Source: Burhinus oedicnemus (Eukaryota; Chordata; Aves; Charadriiformes; Burhinidae). From it: a DNA stretch of 64,000 nt. Under the pieces are notes generated by a model. It had not been told where the DNA came from, searched no databases, and saw only the letters and a program-made list of their open reading frames with translations. A program made the translations under genes and the position numbers. The DNA lies in the NCBI GenBank assembly GCA_008921705.1, contig VFFE01007510.1:1171947-1235946 (forward strand). Direction: 5' to 3'. Of this stretch, positions 10,501 to 24,348 are shown piece by piece. Every line of letters starts with the position of its first letter. Positions within the stretch are counted from its first letter, which is position 1.

Positions 10501-12534
10501 AAACTTGGTTTTGCTAAATCCCACTTCACATATGTCTTTAAAAATATGCAGATCTCATACAGAAGGGCTTGCCTCATTCACTGTGTATTTAAAAAAAAAA
10601 GAAATCACATGTAGTAACATCGAAGAGTAAATAAAAACATGAATTGGCTGCAGCATTTTCATCTCCAGTGGTAGACAGAAGTGTTCAAAAAATACTTAGT
10701 CAGTGGGAAATCTACTTTTTTAGATTTGGTACTTTCTCCACTAAAGTGTATTCAACTGCAACCAAGCTGCCCTATGTATTTCTCTCACCTTAATGAAGGC
10801 CCAATATTGTTTTGGAGTTACTGAGCACATACTACATGTCTATCCCAGTTTTCCTCAGACACCCATAAAAAATACAGGGAAACTGGTTCTACAAAATCTA
10901 AAGATTGGCTAAACATATCAGGTACAGGTTGTTTTTTTGCTATATTTCTGAAGTTTGGGAATATACAAATAAAAGTAATGTTGCCTTTGATCCATTCAGA
11001 TTTATGCATACACAGTACGTATGCATATGTTAAAATAGGGAAGAAACAGGAAGGAAAGCAAGAATAGCAATTAAGGAACATTGAAGAAACAGGAGGGGAC
11101 AGTCCACTGTGACTGAGTAGCACTGCAGACACGTTGGCAAGGAAGGTCAAAGCAGAAATTGCTTCTTCACATGCAGTGATTTTTAGTAAGACTGACTCAA
11201 GAGCTGAGTTTCTGAAACAGTGAAGCTGCAGACACTATCCTTCTCATGAAAATGAGAAATTGATTAAATGAATGGAAGTGACTGATTAAATCCTGTATTC
11301 CCCTTTTGAAAATGTCAGCTTTTCTATTTTCCTTTTCTAGATACACCAGAGTTCAGTGTCCAACTCAGATCTTCCAGAGTGAGGAATTTAGTCTAAATTA
11401 CACTAATAAAATACCAAATGTAGCAACATTAAAACTAAATCACATTTCCATGGCTCTGTGGTTAAATTAGCATCATTGACAGCTGAAGAATATTTAGAAA
11501 AGTTTCTAAAGGCAAATTCTGCTCATTTCAATTCACTGATGAACACTTTGTTTCTAGCTTTTACATTTCTGTTGTTTTTTCTTTTTTTTGTTGTTGTTGA
11601 CAGACAACTAGAGTGATCAGATTAAACTGACAGAGTCATGAATAGTGCATTTTAGCTCAGCTGGACCATCAGTCCAACACCTTTACCAGCTACAAACAGG
11701 AGGGTACTGAATCAAGTTCAGGATTCTTACCGTAACAGACAACGTGAACATATTTTCACTTCAAAACTGGAACATAGCTTTAAAAAAAAAAAAAAAGAAA
11801 AAAAGTAACCTCCTTCCACTGATTGCAAATAATGTGGTATCAGCAAAATGGACTCAGAAACAGAAACATGAAAAGGATAGATAACAAAAATTATAGAAAA
11901 TATTACTCTAACTTATCTGAATAACTAAAAGAAGGTTTGGGATTTTCCAGTGCCATCAGCAATTTTGTATTAACTGAAAGTCCTGAAAGCCAGTCAGGGA
12001 ATGGTAACAAAATAAATTCAGTTCATAGGGAGAAAAAAAAAGAAAAAGGAGGAAGAAACAGCCTGAACAGATTCTTGATTCTGGACAAGATAAAACAGCA
12101 GTTTGAGGGAAGAGGAGATGAAAGTAAAAACATTACACAAAAACTATTCAAATTTTCGGAAACTTTAAAGATAGCAATACTTCTAATCCTATAACAGGCT
12201 TTTTTCAGCACTAGTTTTAGTAAGTATTCCAACAAAAAAATGGTAAACTCAGAACTGAGAACATACACTATAAATTTTCCATAAACCTGCTGACACTGAA
12301 AGACCATAAACTTCATCGCTTTGGTTCCACAGCTATAAAGATAGAAGCTTTTTTTAGCTGCTGCAATTAAAGAAGAATCTATTGCACATAACAGGAGGAA
12401 CATTATGTTTTTCCAAGATTCCACTGTAACATTACAGAGAAATTATGTTGTGTTTAGTCCAGTGAGGAAACTCCTCAAGATAGACAGCTGGAGAACAGCA
12501 CCATCTACCCCACTGCTTTATAAATCTTCTCTGG
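7577..12534. other. ESR1 upstream DNA, no gene recognised
   Basis: Non-coding DNA on the 5' side of ESR1. A GT-rich stretch lies at about 7996-8038. The block around 9190-9370 is somewhat richer in C, G and CpG than its surroundings and could hold a distal ESR1 leader exon, but I cannot define its borders. No LINE copy is recognised here. ORFs are short and without recognisable domains. Confidence 0.6.
7996..8038. repeat. GT-rich imperfect microsatellite
   Basis: Imperfect TG repeat interrupted by CAAGCG, CGCC and ATGTC. It is a simple repeat only. Confidence 0.75.

Positions 12535-12564
<30 letters not shown>
12535..12564. repeat. A30 tract
   Basis: A perfect run of 30 A. I do not recognise a LINE, SINE or processed gene copy to its left, so it is either a simple expansion or the tail of something too diverged to read. 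Confidence 0.9.
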
Positions 12565-12566
<2 letters not shown>

Positions 12567-15500
12567 AAAGCTCTTGATACGACTAGGCAAAGCAAGAGGT
12601 ATGCTTAAAAATTCCTTAGGCTCTTAGTAGAGATAAGTGCTTCACCCTGTTATTGGGAGGTTTTAACATTTAGATCTGTATGAGTTGATAGGAAGATGTA
12701 TGGGGTTTTTTGCCCCCAGCCCCAAATAACTTACCAAAACCAGGCATGGCACCAAAAGGCTGGACCCAAGATTTTTAATTCTAAATTTATTGTTTAGGTT
12801 GGTTTTGTTGTTAAAAGGGAAGCTTCTGCTCTCACATATCAAATGTAAGTAGAGGATTTGAGAACATTTGCTCAAAATAGTTCTTTATACAAACATGGAA
12901 CTGTGGAATACAATTATTCCACACATATGTTTATTAATTTACAATATTAAATATGCCTTCAGTTTTACCTATATTTTGTGTGGAAAGATCTACTACATAC
13001 TTTGAAATTATCTGTGTAATCAAGAGAAAAATTGGGCTGGGATGTCAGCATACCTTTTTGGTAAAGTATTCTAATGCTTTAAATTTTAAGACTTTGTTTA
13101 CAGCTATTTATGATACTGGCAGATTTTAGCCATTCAGGTGGAAATTTTATATGCCAGTGATGAGCTCAGAAAGAATAATTTGCAATAATCTGAGCCAAAG
13201 AATTTTTTTGCTTTTCCCTCCTTAAAGATTTCTAGAAGCCTTTTTTTGAAATGAGAAACGCTTTTTGCTGTAGCAAGTGAGGGTTTTGGAGCAAAAACCT
13301 TTAATCTGGCAGGGAGCTGAAACAGCGTGTCACAAAACTGCTTTTTCCTATTCCTCTGAAACTCCATCCACGTTTGGCCAATTTTCCAGCCCTTGAAAAA
13401 CTGCAAGTTTTTAAGAGTTAAGATTTCTAAAACCTCTCTCCTGACTGAGCCCGCTCACTCCTCTCTCAGATCCTAGTCCTGACTAGACGAGGCACAAAAC
13501 TTCCCAAAAGAGTGAATGACATGCTATCGTCCAGACTAACATAGATACAGGAAGTTTTCCCCTTTCATTACTCTTCTGGAGCAGAGTAAGAGTTTCGGCT
13601 TAAAGGCAGATTATTGTGTCAGTTATAATACTGAATTTCAGCCCTCAGATGTACAGACTGAATTTCCTGACAGCAAAACGGGGCACCATCTGCCTTTTCA
13701 ATTTGGCATTAGAAAACAACATGTACCTTTTCCTAAAAGAGTAGAAGACATGCTGTAATATAGCTAGCTTGTGCATTTCTTCAGGGTTTTGTACCTAAGA
13801 AAGATGGGAGAGGATAAGACTAAATAATTGTGCCCAACTCATACAGAATAAATTACTTACTACATACACAGAATGGGCCAAAATACCTGAGTACTCTGGA
13901 CAAACTCAAAAGATATTAGCAAATACTGATGTTTCAGAGAGTTAGCAGATGTTTTCACAGAGGCAGAAAAATGGAAGAAAAAAGACATTTCTCTGCTTTC
14001 CTACATAAAACGTTAACCACTTGTGACCAAAGATTTTCACTGGTAGAAAAGCTACAATACTGTGATTTAACGTTAAGCAACATTCCCTGCTTAATCACAA
14101 ATGCATCACCTTAACAGATCATTTCTCATGAATATAGCTTCATCTGAAAACAAGAATGAGGTCTGAAATGCAAAGCTGGAGCTTAGTATCCCATGTTCAT
14201 ATTCATTTGTTTTATTTATATCAAAGACAAATTGAATGGAGTGACTGATCACCACGAGTTAGCGTTCTGAAAACAACCTAGCAAGAAAATTTTGAAAGCC
14301 TTCAGAAGGAAGACAGCTTTGTATCTATTGAGATTGGTCTAGAGGGTAAGGCACCCTCAAAATGATCAAATATTACCATGCCTTGGCTCCCAAAAATATT
14401 CAGAAATGAGCTACATGCTTAATCCCATTTATGTGGTGATATTAACAGAACTGACAAGTTTTGTTTATGAGATTCAAGGCATGAAAGCTGAGCACAAAAT
14501 TTCAGCATTGCCCAGCCAGGTAAGACAACAGTTGTACAATTTATTTCTAGTTGCCAGAGTATGGTTTGGGGGAACAAGTGCTGAAACAAGCTCCTTAAAT
14601 CTGGGAGTAGGATATCTTGGAGGAGAGATGTGGGAATGGTGTGGGTAGAGGGAGAAATTTGTATCTGAATGAACTTTTAGGAAACCCCTAAAAAAGACTG
14701 CTTATAAAAGCAAGCCTGCTTCCCCAACCGGACAGCATAAGCTTTGCACAAGAACTGACACTTTAGGGTCAGTGTGTGTCTTAGCTAGAAGACAGCATGA
14801 AGAAACCTCTCAGATTTGTAACTGTGATACCTGTATTCCACATTTGTAAATTCTTTATTTAGTTTAACTTTGATGTACCCTGGGGTGATTTCAGGCTAAC
14901 TGGCACACACCCCAGTACGCCATCCCTACAGAAGAGTAAATCTTTAAACTGATAAAGTACCATTAGTGTAACACACAACACAGTTCTTCAGATCATTTAA
15001 AAGATAGGTTGTACCTTTGTTGAACTACACAGACCAATTTGGACGTTACTGATACAGGAATCTATGTGGAAAAAACATTTTCCAGATATCAGGATTAATC
15101 CAGAAAATCACCTTTTTGACATGGAAGAATGGCAGAGCATGTGGAACACATAAACATTTTTCTTTCCCCTGCCTTTGCGCCCCCACCCCTTCCCCCAGGG
15201 TCTTCCATTGTTTCAGCAGGTTTGCTTAGTGGACGTCAGATCCATTTGCTAATCAGTCATATTTCATAATTAATTGGCCTCACTCACAGTATTATTTCTC
15301 AAGACTCATTTTCCTGCCAAATGCTTGACTGTGTACTGAGCAACAAGAGCTTCTCAGACTTCAAGTTTAAACATGTGCATGCAAGTGCTCTTGTGCAAGT
15401 GCACCCATTGGCATGCAAAATATGCACGATGACGTTCTCCTCAGGTAAACTCTCTCAGCTCTCTCCTCTCAAATGCTGCATTATAAGACTACTTTTTTCA

Positions 15501-15974
15501 TATCTCTTGGTGTAGTTTCAAGTTACACTGCAACTGATACTCAGAACAGGTCCAGCTCTATTTTTTTCAAAAGGCATATTTGCTAACAGATGAAGAACTA
15601 AAAAGAAACAGAAGTGCTTGGCCATTTTATAATGGCCACACTTAAAGAAGAGGCCTCAGATTAGGCCTATCAATGTGAGACTTCCTGTCACCCTTACTCC
15701 CTTTTGTGTCTCCCAGTACAAGAAGCAAGTCCAGAGGCCCCAAGCTGGTCAGGACATACAGGAACAGCCTCAGGTAGCAGGGCCTGCTCAAATTGTAGAA
15801 AAAAGGCTCAGGGAGACCTTATTGCTATCTACAACCATCTGATCAGAGAATTCAGAAAATACAGAGCCAAATTCTTCTTGGAGGTGCACAGCAACAGTCC
15901 AAGAAGCAACGGGACACAAGTTGGACTATGGAAAATTCCAATTAGATATTACGTATAAATTTTTACCATGAAAA
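12565..15974. other. Non-coding DNA, no gene recognised
   Basis: AT-rich single-copy sequence. A TATA-like string with a good match (CTTATAAAAGC) occurs at 14701-14711 on the plus strand. ORFs are under about 90 codons and have no known domain. Confidence 0.55.
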
Positions 15975-16165
15975 TGGTCAAAAACAGGAACAGGCTGTCC
16001 AGAGGTGTTGGGAACTCCCTGTCCTTTGAAGATGAGACTCACCTTTGAGTTCAAGACTCGGTTGGACAAGTCCCTGAGCAACCTGGTCTAAAAATACATT
16101 CTTTGAGCAGGGGTTTGGACTAGATGACATCTTGACATCCCTTCCAATTTATTTTATGATTCTAC
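15975..16165 (+). mobile_element. CR1 LINE 3' fragment (plus)
   Basis: The plus strand matches the end of a CR1 element: GAACAGGCTGTCCAGAGGTG, then GACAAGTCCCTGAGCAACCT, then GGGGTTTGGACTAGATGACA and a tail ending ATTTTATGATTCTA. CR1 is a non-LTR retrotransposon and its copies are usually cut off at the 5' end, as here: only the last stretch of ORF2 and the 3' untranslated region remain. Numerous differences from the consensus as I know it suggest an old, dead copy. Confidence 0.88.
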
Positions 16166-19100
16166 GCATCTAATACATGGATCTGCAACAAAATACTCAG
16201 AAGATATTAACTACTATGATGATGAACTATTTCCCCCTTCTTCACAGATGCCTGATTTCAAGATCCCATTTCATGGTTTCAACCTTTCTGCTGCCCTTTC
16301 ATAAAGACATCTACCTTTTTTTAATTGGTCTGCTATTTTCCCTAAATTAGATAGGAATTGAGGAAGCTCCATGGGCAAATTCACCCTTCCCCTCATTTCG
16401 TCTACTCACTGGCCTGATCAATGTATCGGAGTCGCAGTTACCTATCATAATCTGAGTTAGGAAAAACAAACTCCATTGCCCTCACTGTACCTCCTCAGCA
16501 TTTCTGTAAACTACTCCAGTTCTTATCCAGAATACCTTTGCTGCCCATTGCCCCAGTAACGGACCTACCTGTTCTCAGTAGTCAATGGCACACATATGTT
16601 TGAACATCTACAAAGACTGAGGAGGTAAGTAGTCAGCCATCTTTTGTGGCTTCCACAAAACAAAACCAGCTGCCTCTTTTGATGGAGATGACTGTCTTCA
16701 TTAAAAGACTCATTCTGAAGTGCCATTCCATGGGTCCAATTTCCTCTGTCATTGTTTTTCCATACATATATATGATGCAGGGTTATGTAGAGTAAAGTGA
16801 CCAGAGTGTCCAAACGTTCAGAAGATAGAGCTTAACCCCAAACCAGAAGAGTGTAGAATCAATCTTATGGCATGACCTAGTTTCTTCACTTTATTTCTCT
16901 CCAGTAATGGTATTCAAATATACTGTGTTTGGTTTTAACACCTCACACATTCACATTTCCTTCCTAGAAGCTGATCCTCCAGTTGAAAGGTCCTTGTGGT
17001 GAGGCTAACCCTATCACCTCAAGAACTTATACCTATTGTGACCATAAGGCCAAGATAACTCTTCACCCAAATGGCTTGGAAAAGTCTTGGTGCTTCAGCA
17101 TCTCATTCTTGTCTACTAGGAGTATCTGTCTTCAGCTACTGGTAGCAGAAGTCCCTCATTTTCTGGGCATCTTCAAAGAACTGGATTTGCTTTACTTATT
17201 CCACTAATCATTGTCAATCAGTCTTCTCTGCAAGCACGGCTACATGTACTTGTGAATAATCTGCAGCTAGCACATCAAGTCCTCTTGTGTACCTTAACTT
17301 CTTTCTAGCCAATGAGAGATTATCACAGAGCCAGTGGACTGTGCCACACAAGGAAGGTGTGTCAATTTACTTCTGGGCCTATTCTCACAGACCTCAAGTC
17401 CAAAAGGAAAACTCCACAAGGGCTATCATTTGTTGAACTAATCAGTGTTACTATACAGTTTTCTGTATTCTCTTCTTTGCGTCAAGAACTGGATTGTTAT
17501 TGCCACCAGTGGTCCAGCACATCTGAGCGGCTCAATGTTGCTACCGGTAATCCACCTGGCACATACACTAGAAAAGCATGATCAGACAGTAAATGATCAT
17601 TAAAAATGATCATATCCAGCAGGGAAGGTATTAGCTGCAGTCACCCTGTGCAGACCCCAAGTGAAACAACAAATTCAGTATTCTAGATAGAAAAAGTGTG
17701 GTAGATGTTGTAGGGAAAGATGTCTTGAGTTTAATAATTCATCAGGCCTTTGTAACTGGGAGCGGTGTCTTCTGTTCTGGTGTACTTTTTAAAATTCCCA
17801 ATCACCAATTAACAAAATGTTTCTTAATTCTAACAAAAATCCAGCACTTCTAGAAGAAAGCCTCAGTAAGAGGTTCTCTCAGAAGATATGATTCCATTTA
17901 AGTAGCAGAAATGTACCATCTATATTAAAAGATGCATTTTGGAGCTAATTAGCAGCTTCTTCCATAACAGTTATAGTGAAGACATGTGGGACCAGGAAGA
18001 TCTTGAAATGAATCTTTATAAGACATTTTCTGATACTTTCACATTTTTTTATTTGAAAAAAGTGATAGGGATTGTATCAAATATATAGTCCTAAATAAGG
18101 CTGTGCTATATAGTCTATGATAATATGAATCAGTCACTGTCTTCAGTGGAACTGATCATGATGAGCTAGGTTAAAAATGAGTTTAAGTGCTTTGCTGGAT
18201 CAGGGCCTAAGCCTCTGATCCTCACACACACGTCATCTCCAACCATTGGAGAAGTCCAAAATTAACAGCCACAGAGGTTATATCTCATTCTTTGGGAATA
18301 ACTTGCAAGCTTTCCAAAATTCTGTTTCTGTGATATAGCATATACTCCTTACTCCAGAGGAGAAGTCCAATTTTAAAACTGATCTAACAAGCCTGAAAGC
18401 ATGGCCAATGGAATCTGAACCAAAAAGCAATCCGAAACACTCAGTTCTATAGTGATTGTTATTTGTACTCAGGAGCGCCTAAGATCACCATCAGAAATTA
18501 GGTTCTTGTTGTGCTAAGTACAATGTATACTTAGAACAAAGAACGTTTACTTAATAGTCCAGATTTAAATATCCAGGATTATACTAGTGACTGAAAACAG
18601 CACTCCTAAAGAAAGATTTTGTCCATTTCTTCACAAAATTCAAATAGACCTGATAATCTATCTCCCGCTTCCATTATGAGGTTGCATTTTTTATTAAAAC
18701 TGAAGTCTGTTTTCTAAACTCTAAATATAAAATCTTTTGATCAACCTATCAAACAATTCAACAACTGCAAATACAAGAAACCTATACAGACCTAAAGAAT
18801 TAGCAGTAACAGCAATTGTTTAAAAATTCAGGGAGTTACAAAGTAGGCAATTGGAAAGGACACTCACAAACTAGCCATAATGTAACTGAAGCACCAATAT
18901 ATGTTACAGCTGATGAAGACTTCAGTTCTTGCCAGAACAATCACGAGCAACAGCAAAATCGTACAACTTCAGTGTTGTCTAACCAGCATCAAACACAAAA
19001 TAGTGTCACAATCATCTGCAGTACGCTCTGTCTCAAGAAGATGAGAAACAAAACCCACCCCCAAAAAAAGGAAAAACAGGGTAGGAAAAAACCTAAGCTT

Positions 19101-19465
19101 CTGGTGGGTTAAAGCTTTCGAAGTCCCTTCTATGCTTCTGTAGAAAGACAAAAATGCATTGTCATCTGTCGAGCGGAACAAATAGGACCTTAGTGATTCA
19201 GTAACAGTTGCACTCGCTTGGCAGATATTAGCTTGTTTAAGGCAGGGAAGATCAAAGGAAGTAAGTGGATGCCAACAGAAAAAAAAAAAAAAAAGGTCAA
19301 AGTTATTTATTAGTTCAGCATTCCCCTATCTTTATTTGTTCTCCTGCCATTTTCATTGTTTTGTGCAACAAGATGGAGATCTTCCTGAAACAGAGCAGTC
19401 AATAATTTAATGCAATGGTTCTTTTGCAATATAGGTTCTCCTATATGTTCAGAAACCCATTAGAG
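16166..19465. other. Non-coding DNA, no gene recognised
   Basis: AT-rich sequence between two CR1 copies. ORFs here (for example plus 18816-19112 and minus 16565-16813) are short, lack domains and are not backed by splice signals that I can defend. An A-run of 18 lies at about 19279-19296. Confidence 0.55.
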
Positions 19466-20228
19466 CATAGAATTGTTTAGGTTGGAAAAGACCTTTAAGA
19501 TTGTCAAGTCCAACCATTAACCTAGCACTGTCAAGTCCACCACTAAACCATGTCCCTAAGCACCACGTCTACCCGTCTTTTTAATACCTCCAGGGATGGT
19601 GACTCAACCACTTCCCTGGGCAGCCTGTTCCGATGTTTGAGAACCCTTTCAGTGAAGAAATTTTTCCTAATATCCAATCTAAACCTCCCCTGCCACAACT
19701 TGAAGCCATTTTCTCTTGTCCTATCACTTGTTACTTGGGAGAAGAGACCGACCCCCACCTCACTACAACCTCCTCTCATGTAGTTGGAGAGAGGGATAAG
19801 GTCTCCCCTCAGCCTCCTTTTCTCCACACTAAACAACCCCAGTTCCCTCAGCTGCTCCTCAGAAGGCTTGTGCTCCAGGCCCTTCACCAGCTTTGTTGCT
19901 CTTCTCTGAAAATGCTCCAGAATCTCAACGTCTTTCTTATAGTGTGGGGCCCAAAACTGAACACAGTATTCCAGGTGGGGCCTCAACAGTGCCGAGTACA
20001 GCGAGACGATCGCTTCCCTGGTCCTGCTCACCACACTATTTCTGATAGAAGCCAGGATGCTGTTGGCCGCCTTGGCCACCTGGGCACACTGCCGGCTGAT
20101 ATTCAGCCGGCTGTTGACCAACACCCCGAGGTCCTTTTCTGCCAAGCAGCTTTCCAGCCACTCTTCCCCAAGCCCATAGCATTGCATGGGTCCTGTTCCT
20201 AAGCGGGTGTGAAAGATACAGTTCCACA
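19466..20228 (-). mobile_element. CR1 LINE 3' end with uninterrupted ORF2 tail (minus)
   Basis: A 5'-truncated CR1 retrotransposon on the minus strand. It holds 228 open codons of the C-terminal part of ORF2 (reverse-transcriptase protein), with the CR1 signatures [67 protein letters not shown] and [15 protein letters not shown], ending RDMV-stop. The 3' untranslated region follows, with GGTTGGACTTGACAATCTTA, GGTCTTTTCCAACCTAAAC and one ATTCTATG-type terminal unit at about 19470. Endonuclease and catalytic reverse-transcriptase parts are missing, so it cannot move. The open frame and close fit to the consensus make it probably the youngest copy here. The methionine at the start of the open frame is incidental. 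Confidence 0.95.
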
Positions 20229-23200
20229 TACTTATTTAGCACAATGGTCCACAAGCCACAGAAGTTATTAGCTATTAATAATGAATTAGAAAAGCAGAAA
20301 GAATGAACAGCAATCATTGACATTAGACATGTCTAATATAAGAATATTGATATTTGATTTGAAACTATAGGAAAACCAGACTTAATATTAACTAGTTGCC
20401 ATTTTTCCAAGTAAGCGAGTTTACAGCTGCAAAACCCTTAAAAGCTGCAAACACTGCTATTACAGACTTCTTACATCTGTGGTAAATTAATTTAGATTTT
20501 TTAAGTAATTTTTCTTGCCTGGAGAAATATCAAGAAATTTAAGTTTTGGTTGTGTAACTAACAGATAGGGTTATTCCTAATAATTCCTAAATGAGATCTT
20601 GCCATAATCATAACCTCAGTAATGCATCACTTGTGCAACATAATAGAGAGCAAGAGCAGATCTGTACTATACTAAGACAACTGATACATAGACTCCCAAG
20701 CCATCTTTACATGTCTCAGCTCTGGAATGTGAAGAAAGACTGCTGCTAGCATGGTGCCATCCTCTGGATGATTAACCCCTGTCTCACAGACAGCTTAATG
20801 CTAATATGGTTATATTGCTTTGTATACCAAGTTACTATCTCCGTACTGTGTAATATATGAACTAATCCAGGCAGTAATATTGCGCAATTCTTCCTACCAC
20901 ACTTCTTCAAATAGGATAGGTATGCTTCCCGCTTCTTGACAGGAAATAAAAATACTTGGCAGCGTAGACTCTCCACTCTATTGATTCTCCTCCCCTGAGT
21001 ACAAATAGTCCTGGCATCATTAGAGCTATATGGACTGGTGACACATACAGCTCAGAACCAAAACGGTGACGTTGCGAATGGCAGCAGGAAGGCTGGAACC
21101 CCTACAGGGGGGTCAGCGTGCAGAGGCCGTTGTCAGCCACCCTCATCAGAGGTGGCTGGGCAACGAAGACGTGACAATGAAGATGCTGAAAGCATCTTCC
21201 TCGGGGAAGTACTGCCTTTAGTAAACTACAGATAGATGAAACTCTAGGCTGCTTCTATTTTAGTGAAAATATAACATACCTACAAACTTTCTGTGATTGT
21301 GCTATTAACTGTTGCAATATTCCCTGGGGTAAGTTTGGTGTGTGCCAAAGAGCACTACCCAAAACTATTCCTGAGCTTGTTTGACACATTAAAAAATTAC
21401 AAGACCATTCTTATTATTTAGTTTGCATCTATCCACCACTTCACAGAAACTATTAGCACAGATGCAAGCTATTCCAGGACAATTTGTCCAGCTGCCTGGG
21501 AATAATTTGGGTGTATTTGATTTATGTTTATAGCTAAAGCCCCTGGCTTTTAAGTTTGATCCAAAAGACTGGTTTGCAACCTGCTTGTTAGGTGCCAAAG
21601 TTCAAGAGCAATGCAGATGGTTAAAGCCTGGGCATGCCTCACTCCCAGCAGGTTCAGCACGACCAGCATGCATAGTGAGTCGCTGGGCACTTCTGACCTG
21701 AAATGGTCAAGGAAGCATTTGCAAGGCACAAAGGAAACACATCCCCGTGTCAGTGTTCAGGGAATTCAGCTTCCTGAAAGCCAGCCTGGAAAGTCAATCT
21801 TTTGTGCTTGTCAGGGTTTTAAAAAGAATAGTTTTGCAGTGCAGCTCAAGTGATACAGCAGTGAACTGTTGACAAAAATGGTGGTACCCCTCCTCCCACC
21901 TTTGCCTTCCTACCTCTTTCCATGCTTCCAGTCTGGAGACTGACATCAGCAAAAATCTTTGGTTGTTTTCTGAAAGGTAAGTATCATGCTCCTGCTGCTC
22001 TTGGAGCCAGCTCAGGAGAAGCTGCAGGAGCACACGGCCAGAGCGAACAGGGAGACCACTTTGTTAAGCGCTCTCAAAGAGAACAAGTCAAAGCAGTAAG
22101 GATGCAGACTTGCCAAAGGGACATCGGTCCACCACACATTCACACTGGTCGTGATGAAACTGAATCAAATATGCCATGGATTATATATACCTATTACATG
22201 GCTTATTTATTTTCTATTATCTGTATTATACTATGTTGTCCTTAACAAATAATTTTGTTTTATCTAAAGATTTAATGTTTGCAAAAGAAAAAATGGTCCC
22301 TGATTAGGACCAAGAAGTATTTTGCTTTTCACCACTTTTAATGAGAATGTTCAGTTCATTTTTTTCCCCACACTTCTATGCAAAAAAACAAGCAGCAAGA
22401 TAAATCACTTTAATATTCTTAAGAGGAACTTTTAATTATTTGTAGTTAGACAAAGAATAACATACATAATTACTACTAGAATTATTTGATTCAGTTCCAG
22501 TGACAGTCTTACTAGAAGAGAAATCAAAATATACTGTTATATATACAAGTGAAATAAAATATACTGTTAATTCCAATAATTAAAAGTTACGGGTTAAATG
22601 ACAGAAAGATCAAAAATTGTTCATCCAGAATATTAAGGTTATTAAGATTTTTTTTTCTTCAGAGTTAAAGGTAGTTTCACATAGGATTTAAAAGGCTGTT
22701 GGAGATAAAATACTACGGCTGACAGATCAACACTTTGCTCTAATATAGCAGCAATTCCTGTATGCCTACACTTCTGTTTTTCAGAGAAAGATTAAATATG
22801 AGTAGATCAAATTACAAGAATATTATCATATCATTGAAACCCTACATCTGCTACTGAAGGAGAAAAATACTTGTCCTTGCTTTCCACCATCATATGGTCA
22901 CTGCTCATTAACCAGAAGAGCTCTAAAGCTGAAGTATGAACTCCAGTCTGCAAAATCTGCACCACCCAGAAAGCTCACGCATAAAACCCATGACTACTCA
23001 CTGAGGACAACTTCTATACTTTTACCAGCAATCCCTACAATATATTTTAGTATTCCACATAACAGAATGAGTATTACATAGCATTCTACCTAAACACACT
23101 AAGATGTACCCCAACAAAATCCCCACATTTCAGTCTTCAGATATGAAAAACTGCTAGAATGTCTTTTCTTATGTAGCCCGGGTCCTGACACATAGCGTAC

Positions 23201-24327
23201 ATCAATAAATCATTTGGAAACAGATGTAAAAGTTACAGTTTTTGTGCAAAATTTTATCCTACAATATTCACAGTTCTAGTTTGGATGAAAATTAGTTTGT
23301 ATTCCTTTACAAATGTTTCAGTGAACCATTTTTGAGAGACTGATCCACTGAATGTCTGTGTGTGGTTCTGAAATGTATTTACTGAGATAAGGATTTTAGG
23401 GCAAGACCCTGGAATTTACTTGAACGGGTGTTTTTCTTGAGCTTATACCATAAATCAGTTTCATCAGTTTTAGAAATGAGACATGAGTTACATTCATTCA
23501 TATTATGTAATTTGACTATGTTTAACAATATTACAGCAGTTTCAAGTCAAGTGTAGACGCTGTGTGCTCAGAGCCTGCAATGGTTCTCAGGTTGCATTTT
23601 GGGCGATACACAAAAATGGTTGCTTATCAGTCCACAATATATGTTGAACATTGATGACATGTAAAGATATCTCCAACTGCACTGTGTGGGATCCATACTC
23701 CAAAAATTTCCAACATATAATTTTACCAGTGGAAATTCTTGTTGCATGACTTCAGACACAGCTTATTTTCCCAGGCAGTTCAACCCACTCTTCCGCAGGT
23801 AGTATTCTTAACTTGCTGTTCATTGTTTGTGATCAAATAACATAAAACATACTTTTATATGAAAAATAAAAGCACCATTAAAAAATCTACATCTTCTCTG
23901 TGACAAAACAGAAACATATGCTGAATGCAGATGGCTACTTATTTTATCTGAGGTATCCAAACAGCATAAAACCACCCTTGATAAAACTGAATGAACTTTA
24001 TCTAAAGTTAAGAAGTAACTGACAAATTTGCATCATGAGCATGACTGCATCCTCACTTAAAATCAATGAATAAATAATCCCTGTAAAATTAATAGGATTA
24101 CCCATGAATAATTTTTCAACAATGCTATGTTAAAATCATATAGCCCTTATTACTAAAAGAAAAAAAATACACTGCTAGGTAGTATTACTTTACCCTGTTT
24201 CTACTTTGAAATGTTGATTCTGAGGAAACACAGGAACAAAGGTTGTTACAGAGCCTCAATGACTGCTTTAACAGTTGATTTGTGACAAGAATCTCTCCCT
24301 GATTGCTTACATTCTATGAATCTAAGC
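20229..24327. other. Non-coding DNA, no gene recognised
   Basis: AT-rich DNA. A slightly GC-richer block at about 21040-21235 (plus) carries a 65-codon ORF without recognisable domain. Short direct copies of AAAATATACTGTTA occur at about 22529 and 22557. I see no repeat family here. Confidence 0.55.
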
Positions 24328-24348
24328 AAAAAAAAAAAAAAAAAAAAA
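24328..24348. repeat. A21 tract
   Basis: A perfect run of 21 A, with no recognisable element attached. Confidence 0.9.

Noticed and set aside
12023..12424. 133-codon hydrophobic minus-strand ORF
   Set aside because: Phe- and Leu-rich composition follows from A-rich sequence on the other strand; no membrane-protein family recognised.
19633..20202. 189-codon plus-strand ORF
   Set aside because: Antisense reading of the CR1 ORF2 tail, which explains the sequence on the other strand.
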